A stretch of DNA of 21,995 nucleotides, taken from a virus. Under the pieces are notes generated by a model. It worked only from the letters and a program-made list of their open reading frames with translations. It did not search any database and was not told the origin of the DNA. The number at the start of each line of letters is the position of its first letter. Position 1 is the first letter of the stretch. The DNA lies in IMG/VR virus record IMGVR_UViG_3300009537_000201, positions 1 through 21,995 of that record. The stretch is one strand, 5' to 3'. Below, piece after piece: positions 7,071 through 15,002 of this stretch. The translations under genes were made by a program, and so were the position numbers.

Positions 7071-9305
7071 ATGGAAACCGAACAGATCGAGAACGAAAGT
7101 CCGCAGGCAGATTTCGAGAAGCTGGATTCCCTCGGCCTTTCGCTTGCCAAGAGCCGGTCAGAATCAATTTCGGCAAGGCGATCTTCCGGCATCGAGGACC
7201 GCTGGACCAAGGCCGAGGAACAGTACGAGGGCATTGACGACGCCAACCGTTCGCAGGGCGCATCCATTGATTCTCGCGGCGCGTTCAGTTCCAGTTCATC
7301 CGGAACCAAGGCTACCCGGTCAACGGCCTATGTGAACATCACCCGCCCGTACACGGACGCTGCATCGGCCCGCGTGGCGGATATGTTGCTGCCGACCGAC
7401 GAGCGTAACTTTGGCGTTGATTGCACTCCGGTCCCCACAAGCCTGATCGACATGGCGAAGGGGAAGTTCACCAAGGGCCAGCAGGGACAGATCGAGGCGG
7501 CGACCGCAGGGAACCCCGGACTGATGGCGCAGACCATCAACCAGGCGAAGGAAGAAGCCGACAATCTTATCAAGGAAATGCGCGCCAAGGCCAAACGCGC
7601 CGAGGACCGCATCGAGGACTGGTTCATCGAGGGGCAGTATTACAGTGTTGTGCGCGAGGTCATCGAGGACTCCGCGAAATACGGTGTTGGCATTCTCAAG
7701 GGGCCGTATCCTGTCAAGCGCAAGACGAGCGCCATTTTTGAAAAAGACGGCCAGATTCAGATTGTCATGGAAGAAAAGATCGTCCCCGAGTCAAAGCGCG
7801 TCAACCCGTGGAACTTCTTCCCCGACCCGGCCTGCGGTGGCGACATTCGCAAGGGCGGGCATATCTGGGAGCGGGACACCATCACGCGAAAGGGATTGCG
7901 CGACCTGAAGGGCGTGGACGGGTACATCGACGAGCAGATCGACGCGGTGCTGGCCGAGGGGCCGCAAGCCGCTGAAGCGGAAGTCAGGACCGAGTTCTCC
8001 GAGAACACCGGCACCGACAAGCCGTATGAAATCTGGTATTACCAGGGGTGCCTCGAAGCCGAGGACATGCGGGCCGCCGGGTGCGAGTGCGATGACGGCG
8101 ATTACATCGACGCCTTCATCACGCTTGTCAACAACCGCGTGATCCGCGCCGTTACGAACCCGCTCGATACCGGCGAGTTCATCTACGACACGATGCCGTG
8201 GCAGCGCAGGTCCGGCAGTTGGGACGGCATCGGGATTCCAGAGCAGGGCGAGACGCCGCAGCGCATCGTGAATGCCGGTGTTCGCAACATGATGGACAAC
8301 GCCGGCATCGCGGCGGGCGGGATTTTCCTATACCGCGACGGGTCTATCGAGCCTGTGGACGGGAAGTGGGAACTCGGGCCGCGCAAGTTCTTCCGCATCG
8401 GCGAGGATGCGGAGGTCGTCAACACCGAGCAGATTTTCAAATACATCGAAATCCCCATCCGCCAGCAGGAATTGGGACAGATCATCCAGTTCGCGCTCAA
8501 GGTCATGGAGGACGTAACCGGCCTCCCCATGATTATGCAGGGCCAGCAGGGCAAAGCCCCGGAGACGGTCGGCGGGATGCAGTTGCTCAACGCCAACGCA
8601 TCCACCGTGTTACGGCGCATCGCCCGCATATTCGATGACCGCGTGACCGAGCCGCACGTCAGGCGTTACTACGCATGGCTGCTTCAGTACGGCGAGGACG
8701 AAAAAGAGAAGGGCGACTTCCAGATTTTCGCAAGGGGTTCGACCGCGCTTGTCGAGCGCGACCAGCAGACGCAATTCCTGATGCAGTCCGTCCCGCTCGT
8801 CCTGCAAGCCCCGCCGAATGTGACCGGGATCGACACGAAGAAATTCCTGAAGGCTGTTTACAAGAATCAGAAGATGGACACCGAGGAATTCTTCCTGACG
8901 CCGGAGGAACTGACGAAGATCGAACAGACGATGCAGAAAAGCCAGCAGCAAAAACCGGATCAGGGCACACAGATCGCCCAGGTCAAGGCGCAAACGCAGG
9001 TCGCGTTGCAGGACAAGGAACAGAAGTTCGAGGCGCAGGAAAACCAGAAGGACCGCGAAACTGAACTGGCTATCGCAAGGCTCGAACACCAGTTCAACAC
9101 CATGAAACTCAACGGCGACCGCCAATCGAACATCGAGGAACTAAAGGCGAAGCTGGCTGAGATCACGATGGAACTTCGCAGTTCACAGGCTGAAACGGCG
9201 GCGAAACTCAAGACCCAGCGCGATCTGGGTTCGGTGCGCCCCGTGACCAAGCCGCCGACTGAGCCTCCGGGCCGCGCCCCGGCAGGGATGGCGTACCAGA
9301 GATGA
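7071..9305 (+). CDS. Portal (head-tail connector) protein
   Basis: The portal forms the dodecameric ring at one capsid vertex through which DNA enters and leaves. I chose the ATG at 7071 (METEQIENES, 744 aa), which has GGGG at 7063-7066 just upstream; the frame extends to an ATG at 7020, but that lies inside the preceding gene. The length matches podovirus portals (P22 about 725, N4 about 763). Typical segments are VNPWNFFPDPACGG in the first half and MEDVTGLPMIMQGQQG from residue 479, followed by VGGMQLLNANASTVLRRIAR. The C-terminus (about 621-715) is Gln/Lys/Glu-rich and predicted to be coiled coil, like an extended portal barrel. It overlaps the next gene by ATGA. Confidence 0.88.
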   Translation: METEQIENESPQADFEKLDSLGLSLAKSRSESISARRSSGIEDRWTKAEEQYEGIDDANRSQGASIDSRGAFSSSSSGTKATRSTAYVNITRPYTDAASARVADMLLPTDERNFGVDCTPVPTSLIDMAKGKFTKGQQGQIEAATAGNPGLMAQTINQAKEEADNLIKEMRAKAKRAEDRIEDWFIEGQYYSVVREVIEDSAKYGVGILKGPYPVKRKTSAIFEKDGQIQIVMEEKIVPESKRVNPWNFFPDPACGGDIRKGGHIWERDTITRKGLRDLKGVDGYIDEQIDAVLAEGPQAAEAEVRTEFSENTGTDKPYEIWYYQGCLEAEDMRAAGCECDDGDYIDAFITLVNNRVIRAVTNPLDTGEFIYDTMPWQRRSGSWDGIGIPEQGETPQRIVNAGVRNMMDNAGIAAGGIFLYRDGSIEPVDGKWELGPRKFFRIGEDAEVVNTEQIFKYIEIPIRQQELGQIIQFALKVMEDVTGLPMIMQGQQGKAPETVGGMQLLNANASTVLRRIARIFDDRVTEPHVRRYYAWLLQYGEDEKEKGDFQIFARGSTALVERDQQTQFLMQSVPLVLQAPPNVTGIDTKKFLKAVYKNQKMDTEEFFLTPEELTKIEQTMQKSQQQKPDQGTQIAQVKAQTQVALQDKEQKFEAQENQKDRETELAIARLEHQFNTMKLNGDRQSNIEELKAKLAEITMELRSSQAETAAKLKTQRDLGSVRPVTKPPTEPPGRAPAGMAYQR

Positions 9306-9589
9306 TCCAAAACTGGATCAGCAAGGTGGTTTCAGTATTCCGCAAGGAACCGGAATCAGGGCGCATGGACGTGGGAGAACCCGCCAACGGGCCGTTTTCA
9401 GTATACGACCGCACGACCCCGACGTGGAAGAAGGTCGAGGCTCACATCGAGAGCCGAATCGCGTCTTTGCGAACCAAGAACGACACGAACCTTGACGCCG
9501 TGGAGACGGCGAAACTCAGGGGCCGAATCGCAGAACTGAAGCGGTTGGCGTCCCTTGGTGAGGACAGGACTCCCAAGGCAGAGGAATAA
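9302..9589 (+). CDS. Small helical protein between portal and scaffold
   Basis: A 95-aa protein whose ATG overlaps the portal stop (ATGA). It starts with an amphipathic helix (MIQNWISKVVSVFRKEP), followed by a charged, helical C-terminal half (KKVEAHIESRIASLRTKN, AKLRGRIAELKRLASLGE). No catalytic or binding motif is recognisable. Small helical genes are common between portal and scaffold genes in this type of head cluster. The amphipathic N-terminus could contact a membrane or another protein. Function unknown. Confidence 0.6.
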   Translation: MIQNWISKVVSVFRKEPESGRMDVGEPANGPFSVYDRTTPTWKKVEAHIESRIASLRTKNDTNLDAVETAKLRGRIAELKRLASLGEDRTPKAEE

Positions 9590-9654
9590 CGGATCAGCCG
9601 ACCCGCGCAAGCGGCCCGGCATGAAGGTGGCGACCCGTTCAGGCTCGCCGGATG

Positions 9655-9673
9655 GCCCCGCACGGGGCTTTTT
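9655..9673 (+). terminator. Rho-independent terminator-like hairpin before the scaffold gene
   Basis: A 5-bp all-GC stem (gcccc / ggggc, 9655-9659 with 9664-9668), a 4-base loop (gcac) and a run of five T (9669-9673). It sits in the 99-base gap between the 95-aa gene and the scaffold gene. It may be a partial terminator that separates the portal transcript from scaffold and capsid expression. Confidence 0.65.
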
Positions 9674-9688
9674 ATTTGGGGCAATACG

Positions 9689-10630
9689 ATGACAGAAGAA
9701 GAACTGAGTCAGGAGGAACTGGATCGGGCTCTTGAGGCTGGATTCAACAAAGCGGTTGGGGCAGAGTCCAGCCCCGCCAAGCCCGAACCCAAGGCTGACG
9801 CGGAAACGCCCCAGCCGGAAAGTTCCAAAGAGACGACAGATGAGATACCGGACGACGAATCGGAAGTCGTAAAGGACGACGAGACAAAAGAGGAAAAAGA
9901 ACCGCCCAAGGACGAGGCAAAAGATGGGAAGCCATCCGAACCGAACGTAGATGAAGCGATCAACCGGGCCATTGAGTCCCGCCTGAACGCTATCCGGGAG
10001 GAACGGATTACAGCCGAACGCAAGATGTTCGGGAAACTCGGAGCGATGGAAGCCGCGATCAAGCGCCTGCACGACCGCCCTACGGTCGGCAACCGCAAGA
10101 TGGCGGACGAAGCCATCAAGGAAATGTCCGAGGAATACCCGGAACTTGCCGGCAAGATGAAGAAGGTGGTGGACGCAATCTCGGGACAGGAACAGCCGCC
10201 GCAGAAACAGGCACCGGCCTTTGACCCTGCATTGTTGCAGGCCCAACTGGTTGATGCCATGAACAAGCAGCAGGCCGCGCTGACCGACAAGTTCAACAAG
10301 GAAAAAGAAGAACTTCAGTTCGCCATCATCGAGGACAGGCATCAGGACTACAAGCAAGTCCTGAACGGGACGGAATTCAAGAAATGGTTCGAGGCCCTGC
10401 CGGATGAACGCAAGAAGCAGTATTCGGGAACGAACAGTGGGTTCGTGATCTCAAGGATGATTACCGAGTACAAGGAGTCTGTCAAAAGACAGGCCAAAGT
10501 GAAGGAAGAAAAGACAAAGAAACTGGAGCGGGCCGTCGCCCCCAAGACGGTCGAAACCTCCCCGAAGAAACAACTTACCGACGACGAGTACCTTGAGCTG
10601 GGGTTCAGAAAGGCCCAAGGGAAAGCGTAG
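9689..10630 (+). CDS. Capsid scaffolding protein (candidate)
   Basis: A 313-aa protein, very rich in Glu, Asp and Lys, immediately upstream of the major capsid gene, the usual place for a scaffold. The N-terminal third (about residues 1-90) is acidic and low-complexity (TTDEIPDDESEVVKDDETKE). The middle (about 90-220) is helical and coiled-coil-like (INRAIESRLNAIREERITAE). A Gln-rich segment (EQPPQKQAPAFDP) follows, and the C-terminus is basic and helical (KVKEEKTKKLERAVAPK), as expected for a segment that binds the coat protein. There is no protease motif. GGGG at 9678-9681 may serve as Shine-Dalgarno. The call rests on composition and position, not on a family signature. Confidence 0.78.
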   Translation: MTEEELSQEELDRALEAGFNKAVGAESSPAKPEPKADAETPQPESSKETTDEIPDDESEVVKDDETKEEKEPPKDEAKDGKPSEPNVDEAINRAIESRLNAIREERITAERKMFGKLGAMEAAIKRLHDRPTVGNRKMADEAIKEMSEEYPELAGKMKKVVDAISGQEQPPQKQAPAFDPALLQAQLVDAMNKQQAALTDKFNKEKEELQFAIIEDRHQDYKQVLNGTEFKKWFEALPDERKKQYSGTNSGFVISRMITEYKESVKRQAKVKEEKTKKLERAVAPKTVETSPKKQLTDDEYLELGFRKAQGKA

Positions 10631-10659
10631 GACAACAACAAAAACCAGGAGAACAATAA

Positions 10660-11700
10660 ATGGCTATTCATGCCTATACGACCCAGGCGGGTCGCGTCAA
10701 CACCATCAAGGGCGAAATCATCGGTCACGCCCAGCACGTCGAGGCGCTTGCGCCCTTCGCGCAGACCCGCAAGATCGACAAGAACAAGGGCAACACCGTG
10801 ATCTATGCGTCGTTCATTCCCTACGGCGCGGCGACCACCAACGCCAACACCATCAACCGCCCGAGCGTGACTGCCTCGGCCCATGTCTTGACGGAAGGTT
10901 CTGCCCCCGTGGCCGACATCCTGACCCGGCGCGACATCACCGTGACGCTTCAGCAGTTCGGCGCGGTGTATAGCTGGACCGACCAGACCGCCGATCTGTA
11001 CGAGGACGACATCTCCGGCGAGGCTGCAAAGCAGCTTGGCGAGCGCATGGGACTTCTGCGGGAAATGATCCGCTGGGGCGTGCTCAAGGGTTGCACCAAC
11101 GCCTTCTACGCCGGTGGCACCACTCGCGGCACCGTGGATGAGGCGGTGAGCTGGAACTTCCTGTCGAAGGTTGCCCGCAACCTCATGGCGAACCGCGCCA
11201 AGATGATCACCAAGGTTCTTTCCCCGAGCGCGAACTACGCCACTTATCCGGTCGAACCCGGATTCGTCGTGGCCGCGCACACCGACCTTGAGCACGACAT
11301 CCGCGCGCTTCCTGGCTTCATCCATGTGGCGTCTTACGGAAGTCGTAAGCCGCTGCACGACATGGAACTGGGTTCCTGCGGCCGCTTCCGCTTCGTGCTT
11401 TCGCCGGAACTTGGCCCGGTTATCGACTCCGGCGCCGCCGTAGGCTCTACCGGCCTTCTGTCCACCGGGACCACGTATGTTGACGTGTACCCGATGATCG
11501 TGATGGCTGAGGACGCTTGGGGCGATGTGGCGCTTCGCGGGGCCGACTCCATGAAGGTCTACGAGAAGAAGGTCGGCGCGACCGACTCCGGCGACCCGCT
11601 TGGCCAGAAGGGATTCATCGGCTCGAAGTTCTACATGGCGACGACCATTTTGAATAACGGCCATATGGCAGTTGCCGAGTGCGGAGCCACTTCGCTATAG
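10660..11700 (+). CDS. Major capsid protein, N4-gp56 family
   Basis: A 346-aa HK97-fold type coat protein that builds the icosahedral head. Recognisable parts are the N-terminal segment GRVNTIKGEIIGHAQHVEAL (about residues 8-27), a middle region with HTDLEHDIRALPGF, and the C-terminal segment DPLGQKGFIGSKFYMATTIL, followed by NNGHMAVAECGA. These are typical of the coat-protein family named after N4 gp56, though this one is somewhat shorter than N4's own (about 400 aa). It has a strong Shine-Dalgarno AGGAGA (10647-10652) and a terminator after it, consistent with very high late expression. There is no N-terminal extension that would suggest an attached scaffold or protease domain. Confidence 0.9.
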   Translation: MAIHAYTTQAGRVNTIKGEIIGHAQHVEALAPFAQTRKIDKNKGNTVIYASFIPYGAATTNANTINRPSVTASAHVLTEGSAPVADILTRRDITVTLQQFGAVYSWTDQTADLYEDDISGEAAKQLGERMGLLREMIRWGVLKGCTNAFYAGGTTRGTVDEAVSWNFLSKVARNLMANRAKMITKVLSPSANYATYPVEPGFVVAAHTDLEHDIRALPGFIHVASYGSRKPLHDMELGSCGRFRFVLSPELGPVIDSGAAVGSTGLLSTGTTYVDVYPMIVMAEDAWGDVALRGADSMKVYEKKVGATDSGDPLGQKGFIGSKFYMATTILNNGHMAVAECGATSL

Positions 11701-11749
11701 TAATCAATGGCTTACAGGATGGTTAGCCATTCTGTAACACAACCATAAC

Positions 11750-11775
11750 GGGGCCGGTCACACGGCCCCTTTTTT
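11750..11775 (+). terminator. Rho-independent terminator after the major capsid gene
   Basis: A 7-bp stem (ggggccg at 11750-11756 with cggcccc at 11763-11769), a 6-base loop (gtcaca) and six T (11770-11775). It lies in the 90-base gap after the capsid gene and stops just before the next Shine-Dalgarno (GGAGG, 11777-11781). It is probably leaky, so that genes downstream are still read at a lower level. A weaker inverted repeat (AATGGCT 11706-11712, AGCCATT 11725-11731) lies upstream. Confidence 0.85.
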
Positions 11776-11790
11776 CGGAGGAACACACAC

Positions 11791-12264
11791 ATGAGTTTTG
11801 CACACATCCAGCCCCACGGCATCACCGCCTGCTTTGCCTCGGCGGGGCTTGCCGAAGGCACCAACAGCGCGACCATCAAGATCGCCGCGCCCAACGGTGC
11901 CGGTGTCGATTTCGCCATTGACGGACTTGGTTATCACAAGGCGGACACCGACAACATCGCAGTCACCGCGCATGCCGCGCAGGCCGTGACGACCACTTGC
12001 CTTTATCTGGTGCAGATCAATTCGAGCGGTACGGTCAGCACCAAGAAGGGCACGGCGGTCAGCAACACCGACCTCGCGGCCGGCACGGTCGTTCTCCAGT
12101 GGCCCCTGCCCGACGACAACAACTGTCCGATTGGCGGGTACAAGATCGCGCTGGCGAATGCGGCGACGTTTACGAATGGGACGACTGACATGAGCGCCAC
12201 GGATGTCACCGCCACCTTCTACAATATGATCGGTGGTATGCCGGCCAGCCCTGTCACTTCGTAA
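11791..12264 (+). CDS. Beta-rich structural protein after the capsid gene, possible head decoration protein
   Basis: A 157-aa protein with a strong Shine-Dalgarno (GGAGG, 11777-11781). Composition is Ala/Thr/Gly-rich with alternating hydrophobic residues (TNSATIKIAAPNGAGVDFAI, TCLYLVQINSSGTVS, GTVVLQWPLPDD), predicted all beta. Its place directly after the coat gene, with its own ribosome site and flanked by hairpins, suits an abundant decoration protein on the head surface. I see no diagnostic motif of a named decoration family, so the role is inferred from position and fold impression. A minor head protein is the alternative. Confidence 0.65.
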   Translation: MSFAHIQPHGITACFASAGLAEGTNSATIKIAAPNGAGVDFAIDGLGYHKADTDNIAVTAHAAQAVTTTCLYLVQINSSGTVSTKKGTAVSNTDLAAGTVVLQWPLPDDNNCPIGGYKIALANAATFTNGTTDMSATDVTATFYNMIGGMPASPVTS

Positions 12265-12287
12265 TCCACAACAACAAATGGACGATT

Positions 12288-12312
12288 GCACGGGGGCATA
12301 GCGCCCCCGTGC
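12288..12312 (+). promoter_or_regulatory. Strong GC hairpin without a T run
   Basis: A perfect 10-bp stem (gcacgggggc at 12288-12297 with gcccccgtgc at 12303-12312) closes a 5-base loop. No T run follows (CTTACGT), so it is not a classic intrinsic terminator. It ends 8 bases before the GGAGG of the next gene. It may stabilise the 3' end of the upstream mRNA, cause partial termination or mark an RNA processing site. Confidence 0.7.
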
Positions 12313-12334
12313 CTTACGTCGGAGGAATAAAACA

Positions 12335-13174
12335 ATGATTAACTGGCAAGCATTTCGTCAGGTTGGCGTTTACGACAAGCTGCGCTTCAAGAAAAACGCC
12401 GTCATCCTCACCGAGAATTCGGACGGCACCGAGACTTCACTTGCTGTCGCTGAACTCGCCGCGCTGAATGACTTGGGCGCGACCGATCTTCAGAAGATTG
12501 ACGGCATCACAAACGGGACCGCCGCCGCGAACAAGGCACTGGTGCTGGGCGCGTCCGGGGAAATCGCAACAATTACCTCTGCAACTATTACCACGCTTAC
12601 CGCACCGAATATGGCTGGTAATGTAACATTTGCTGATGGTACTACGGATGTGGACTTTGCCTCGCATGATGGCACGAATGGCCTGAAGCTGGGCGGGACG
12701 CTTGTTACGGCGACTGCGGCTGAAATCAATCGCGCTTGCGATTCTTCGGCCAAGGTTGTGACCACGACATCTACGGCGTTGAGCCTGACCGTGACGCAGC
12801 ACGCGAATCGAATCGTTCTTATCAACACCGACTCGACCGTCGCCAACACATTCACCCTGCCGGCCGCGACCGGAAGCGGCGAGAAGTTCGAGCTTGTGAA
12901 CAACATCGCCCAGACGCAGGGCACGGTTGTTATCGCGGCCAACGGGACGGACGTGATGAGCGGCATCTGCATCGCGCTCGACTCGACCGCTGCGGCCGAC
13001 GCCATGTGCTTCCTGACTTCCGCCACTTCGGACAAGGTGACGTTCAATCTCACCACGACCGGCGGGCTTGGGCAGGATACCGTGGAGGCGTGGGACGTGG
13101 CCGCGAATACCTGGCGCGTGAAGGTCATCATCAACGGGTCGGGCAGTCTCGCAACGCCGTTCTCAGAAACCTGA
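12335..13174 (+). CDS. Beta-rich structural protein, possible head fibre or decoration protein
   Basis: A 279-aa protein with a strong Shine-Dalgarno (GGAGG, 12321-12325). The N-terminal part (MINWQAFRQVGVYDKLRF) is followed by ELAALNDLGATDLQKIDGIT and NGTAAANKALVLGASGEIAT, segments that recur in phage fibre and head-fibre proteins. TAAEINRACD near residue 129 is another such motif. The C-terminal half is beta-rich (HANRIVLINTDSTVANTFTL, EKFELVNNIAQTQGTVVIAA). Because it lies downstream of the coat gene rather than in the fibre cluster, a fibre or decoration attached to the capsid is plausible. This is inference from motif style and place. Confidence 0.65.
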   Translation: MINWQAFRQVGVYDKLRFKKNAVILTENSDGTETSLAVAELAALNDLGATDLQKIDGITNGTAAANKALVLGASGEIATITSATITTLTAPNMAGNVTFADGTTDVDFASHDGTNGLKLGGTLVTATAAEINRACDSSAKVVTTTSTALSLTVTQHANRIVLINTDSTVANTFTLPAATGSGEKFELVNNIAQTQGTVVIAANGTDVMSGICIALDSTAAADAMCFLTSATSDKVTFNLTTTGGLGQDTVEAWDVAANTWRVKVIINGSGSLATPFSET

Positions 13175-13329
13175 TTTTCTCATTAGTGACGCGGTTGGGG
13201 AGCAATTTCTCCGAGGCACAAAAATAACAACAGAGTCTCGACGGCGTATCTCACGCCGCTGTCATCTGGACGCCGGCCATCCAGAGAGAAAGAAACCGGC
13301 ACCAATTCACCTTCTGACGGAGGAAAACA
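13175..13329 (+). other. 155-base non-coding gap with short hairpins
   Basis: No open frame of note. Two small inverted repeats are visible: cggcgt/acgccg (13242-13247 with 13253-13258, loop of 5) and tctgga/tccaga (13265-13270 with 13280-13285, loop of 9). Neither is followed by a T run. A clear GGAGG (13319-13323) serves the next gene. No promoter could be recognised. Confidence 0.5.
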
Positions 13330-13839
13330 ATGGCAAGCCTGTTGCTTGGGTGCGGGAACGCCCGTGCCAAGAAGCTGTATCTGACGGACCAAAAGGAATG
13401 GTCCGGTGAACTCACGACGCTCGACATGAACCCGGATTGCGGGGCGGATGTCGTGTGGGATTTGGAGCGCCGCCCGCTTCCGTTTGCCGATGAGGCATTC
13501 GACGAGATCGCCGCATACGATGTGCTGGAACACATCGGGAGGCAAGGCGACTGGATGGGATGGTTTGACGAAATGGACGAGTATTGGCGCATCCTGAAAC
13601 CGGGCGGCATGTTCGGCGCTGTCCTTCCGATCAACACCGATGCGCTGGTGGACCCAGGGCACACGCGGTTCTTTCACCCGATGTGGTTCTACTTCCTCAA
13701 CAAGAAGTTTTACGAGGACGCGCTGGGCAAGAACCTTCAGGTGACGGACTACCGCTGGTACATCAAGAACTGGTGGGAAGTGGTGGATGTCGTCTACATG
13801 GAAAACCATCACTTCGGCGTGATCCTGAAGAAAGTATGA
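13330..13839 (+). CDS. SAM-dependent methyltransferase (class I, Methyltransf_11-like)
   Basis: A 169-aa protein. LLLGCGN (residues 4-10) is the glycine-rich SAM-binding motif I. LDMNP (31-35) ends with the motif II region. ADVVWDLERRPLPFADEAFD (39-58) and YDVLEHI (63-69) match the typical class I pattern in which the last motif lies near the catalytic site. LKPGG (89-93) is the usual post-motif loop, and DPGHTRFFHP (108-117) is often seen in phage and glycan-cluster members. At 169 aa it is a minimal domain without a target-recognition domain, so a DNA base methyltransferase is unlikely. It overlaps the glycosyltransferase gene by ATGA, which suggests a shared substrate such as a glycan or virion protein. 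The true substrate is unknown. Confidence 0.82.
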   Translation: MASLLLGCGNARAKKLYLTDQKEWSGELTTLDMNPDCGADVVWDLERRPLPFADEAFDEIAAYDVLEHIGRQGDWMGWFDEMDEYWRILKPGGMFGAVLPINTDALVDPGHTRFFHPMWFYFLNKKFYEDALGKNLQVTDYRWYIKNWWEVVDVVYMENHHFGVILKKV

Positions 13840-14525
13840 GCAGCGTCGATGTCGGCATGGACGGCCTTCGCGTTATGGTCGGCATACCGGCCGGGCGCGA
13901 TTTCCACCCGTATGTTGTCAAGTCCCTGATCGGGACGATAGAGGCGTGCCACAGACTTAATATCCATTGCGGGATAGGGATGGTTGCCAATTCCGCCGTC
14001 ATCCAGTGGGCGCGTGACGAAGTGCTTGACCAATTCATCGGGTCGGACGCAAACCGCCTGTTCTGGATCGACTCCGACATGGTGTGGGAACCGGCCCAGT
14101 TCATACGGTTGCTGGCGATGTCCAAACTGCGGGATGTGGTGTGCGCCACTTACCCGGCGAAGATCGACTCGCAGCCGACATACTTCGTCAAGTACGACAA
14201 AGCGAAAGGACTTGTCTATGACGAATACGGCCTCGTCGAGATAGAAGGGGTCGGCCTCGGGTTCACTGTTATGACACGCGAAGTGGCCGAAGCCGTGACG
14301 GCCGCGAGCGATAAAATCATGGATGAAGTCACCGGGAAAGAGATGGCGTCCGTATTCACCGTGGGCTCCATCAACGGGAATCGGCGCGGCGAGGACATGG
14401 CGTTTTTCAATATGATCCGCGAGTGCGGGTTCAAGGTTCACCTTGACCCGTCCATCGACCTAGGCCATATCGGCACCAAGGTCTATCGCGGGAAATTCAC
14501 AGATGCTTTCAAAACCGCCGGATGA
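13836..14525 (+). CDS. Glycosyltransferase-like protein (GT-A fold)
   Basis: I chose the ATG at 13836 (229 aa), which overlaps the methyltransferase stop by ATGA. The frame is open further upstream but would lie inside the methyltransferase gene. LFWIDSDMVW (75-84) holds a DXD-type motif (D79-S-D81), the metal and nucleotide-sugar site of GT-A enzymes. RGEDMAFFNMIRECGFKVHL (184-203), then DLGHIG (208-213), is the ED...H acceptor-side pattern of this fold. There is no signal peptide or membrane segment, so it acts in the cytosol. It would transfer a sugar to an unknown acceptor; with its methyltransferase neighbour it may decorate a virion protein or a host glycan. Confidence 0.78.
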   Translation: MSSVDVGMDGLRVMVGIPAGRDFHPYVVKSLIGTIEACHRLNIHCGIGMVANSAVIQWARDEVLDQFIGSDANRLFWIDSDMVWEPAQFIRLLAMSKLRDVVCATYPAKIDSQPTYFVKYDKAKGLVYDEYGLVEIEGVGLGFTVMTREVAEAVTAASDKIMDEVTGKEMASVFTVGSINGNRRGEDMAFFNMIRECGFKVHLDPSIDLGHIGTKVYRGKFTDAFKTAG

Positions 14526-14543
14526 CACCGGCATAGGAGACGT

Positions 14544-15002
14544 ATGGCTGCACAGACAGTAATCAAGAAAAACCGCGTTGAGTCCGGGGACGAAGTAAAG
14601 TCAGGGGTGGCGAAATTCGATGGGCCGGAACTGAGCGATACCGATGTCGAGGTTGCCGAGCCTAGGGCGATTGACGAGAAGGCCGAACTCATGAAGTTCA
14701 TGGAGGAACCCGTAACCGTCGTTGTCCACGAATCACCGATTGATTCTCTCCCGGTGGTCGATGTCGGCGTGGACGGGCAGACTGAGTTCTTCGTGCGCGG
14801 GGTTCCCAAGATCACGAAGCGCAAATTTGTCGAGCAGTTGGTTCGTGCCCGCCAAACGCACTACCAGATGGAGGAAAAGGAAGGCGGGTCGGTCATCGAC
14901 TACCGCTGGCGCACATCGCAGCGTTACCCGTTCTCCGTCGAGGAAGATACCCCCAAGGGTCGTGCGTGGCTGAAGCGCATCATTTCAGGAGCGCGTGCGT
15001 AA
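14544..15002 (+). CDS. Conserved-looking phage protein of unknown function
   Basis: A 152-aa protein with its own Shine-Dalgarno (AGGAGA, 14535-14540). The N-terminal half is acidic and probably disordered (ELSDTDVEVAEPRAIDEKAE). The C-terminal half is more compact: EPVTVVVHESP, then VDGQTEFFVRGVPKITKRKF, VRARQTHYQMEEKE and RYPFSVEEDTPKGRAWLKRI. This arrangement is one I associate with phage genes that sit between head genes and the adaptor in podovirus-like clusters. The Lys/Arg-rich TKRKF region could bind nucleic acid or another virion protein. No function is established from the sequence. Confidence 0.6.
   Translation: MAAQTVIKKNRVESGDEVKSGVAKFDGPELSDTDVEVAEPRAIDEKAELMKFMEEPVTVVVHESPIDSLPVVDVGVDGQTEFFVRGVPKITKRKFVEQLVRARQTHYQMEEKEGGSVIDYRWRTSQRYPFSVEEDTPKGRAWLKRIISGARA

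Noticed and set aside
10348-11664. A 438-codon open frame on the minus strand across scaffold and capsid genes
   Set aside because: It lies antisense to a clearly recognised capsid gene, has His/Arg/Gly-rich shadow composition, and no fitting ribosome site or operon neighbours on that strand. It follows from GC-rich codon bias.
11705-11749. Promoter between the capsid gene and its terminator
   Set aside because: Only poor matches to -35 and -10 boxes with short spacing were found, and any transcript would meet the terminator at once.
13330-13839. DNA-modifying methyltransferase of a restriction or anti-restriction system
   Set aside because: The protein is a minimal class I domain with no target-recognition domain and no DPPY/NPPY-type motif of adenine or cytosine-N4 enzymes, nor a PCQ-type cytosine-C5 motif.
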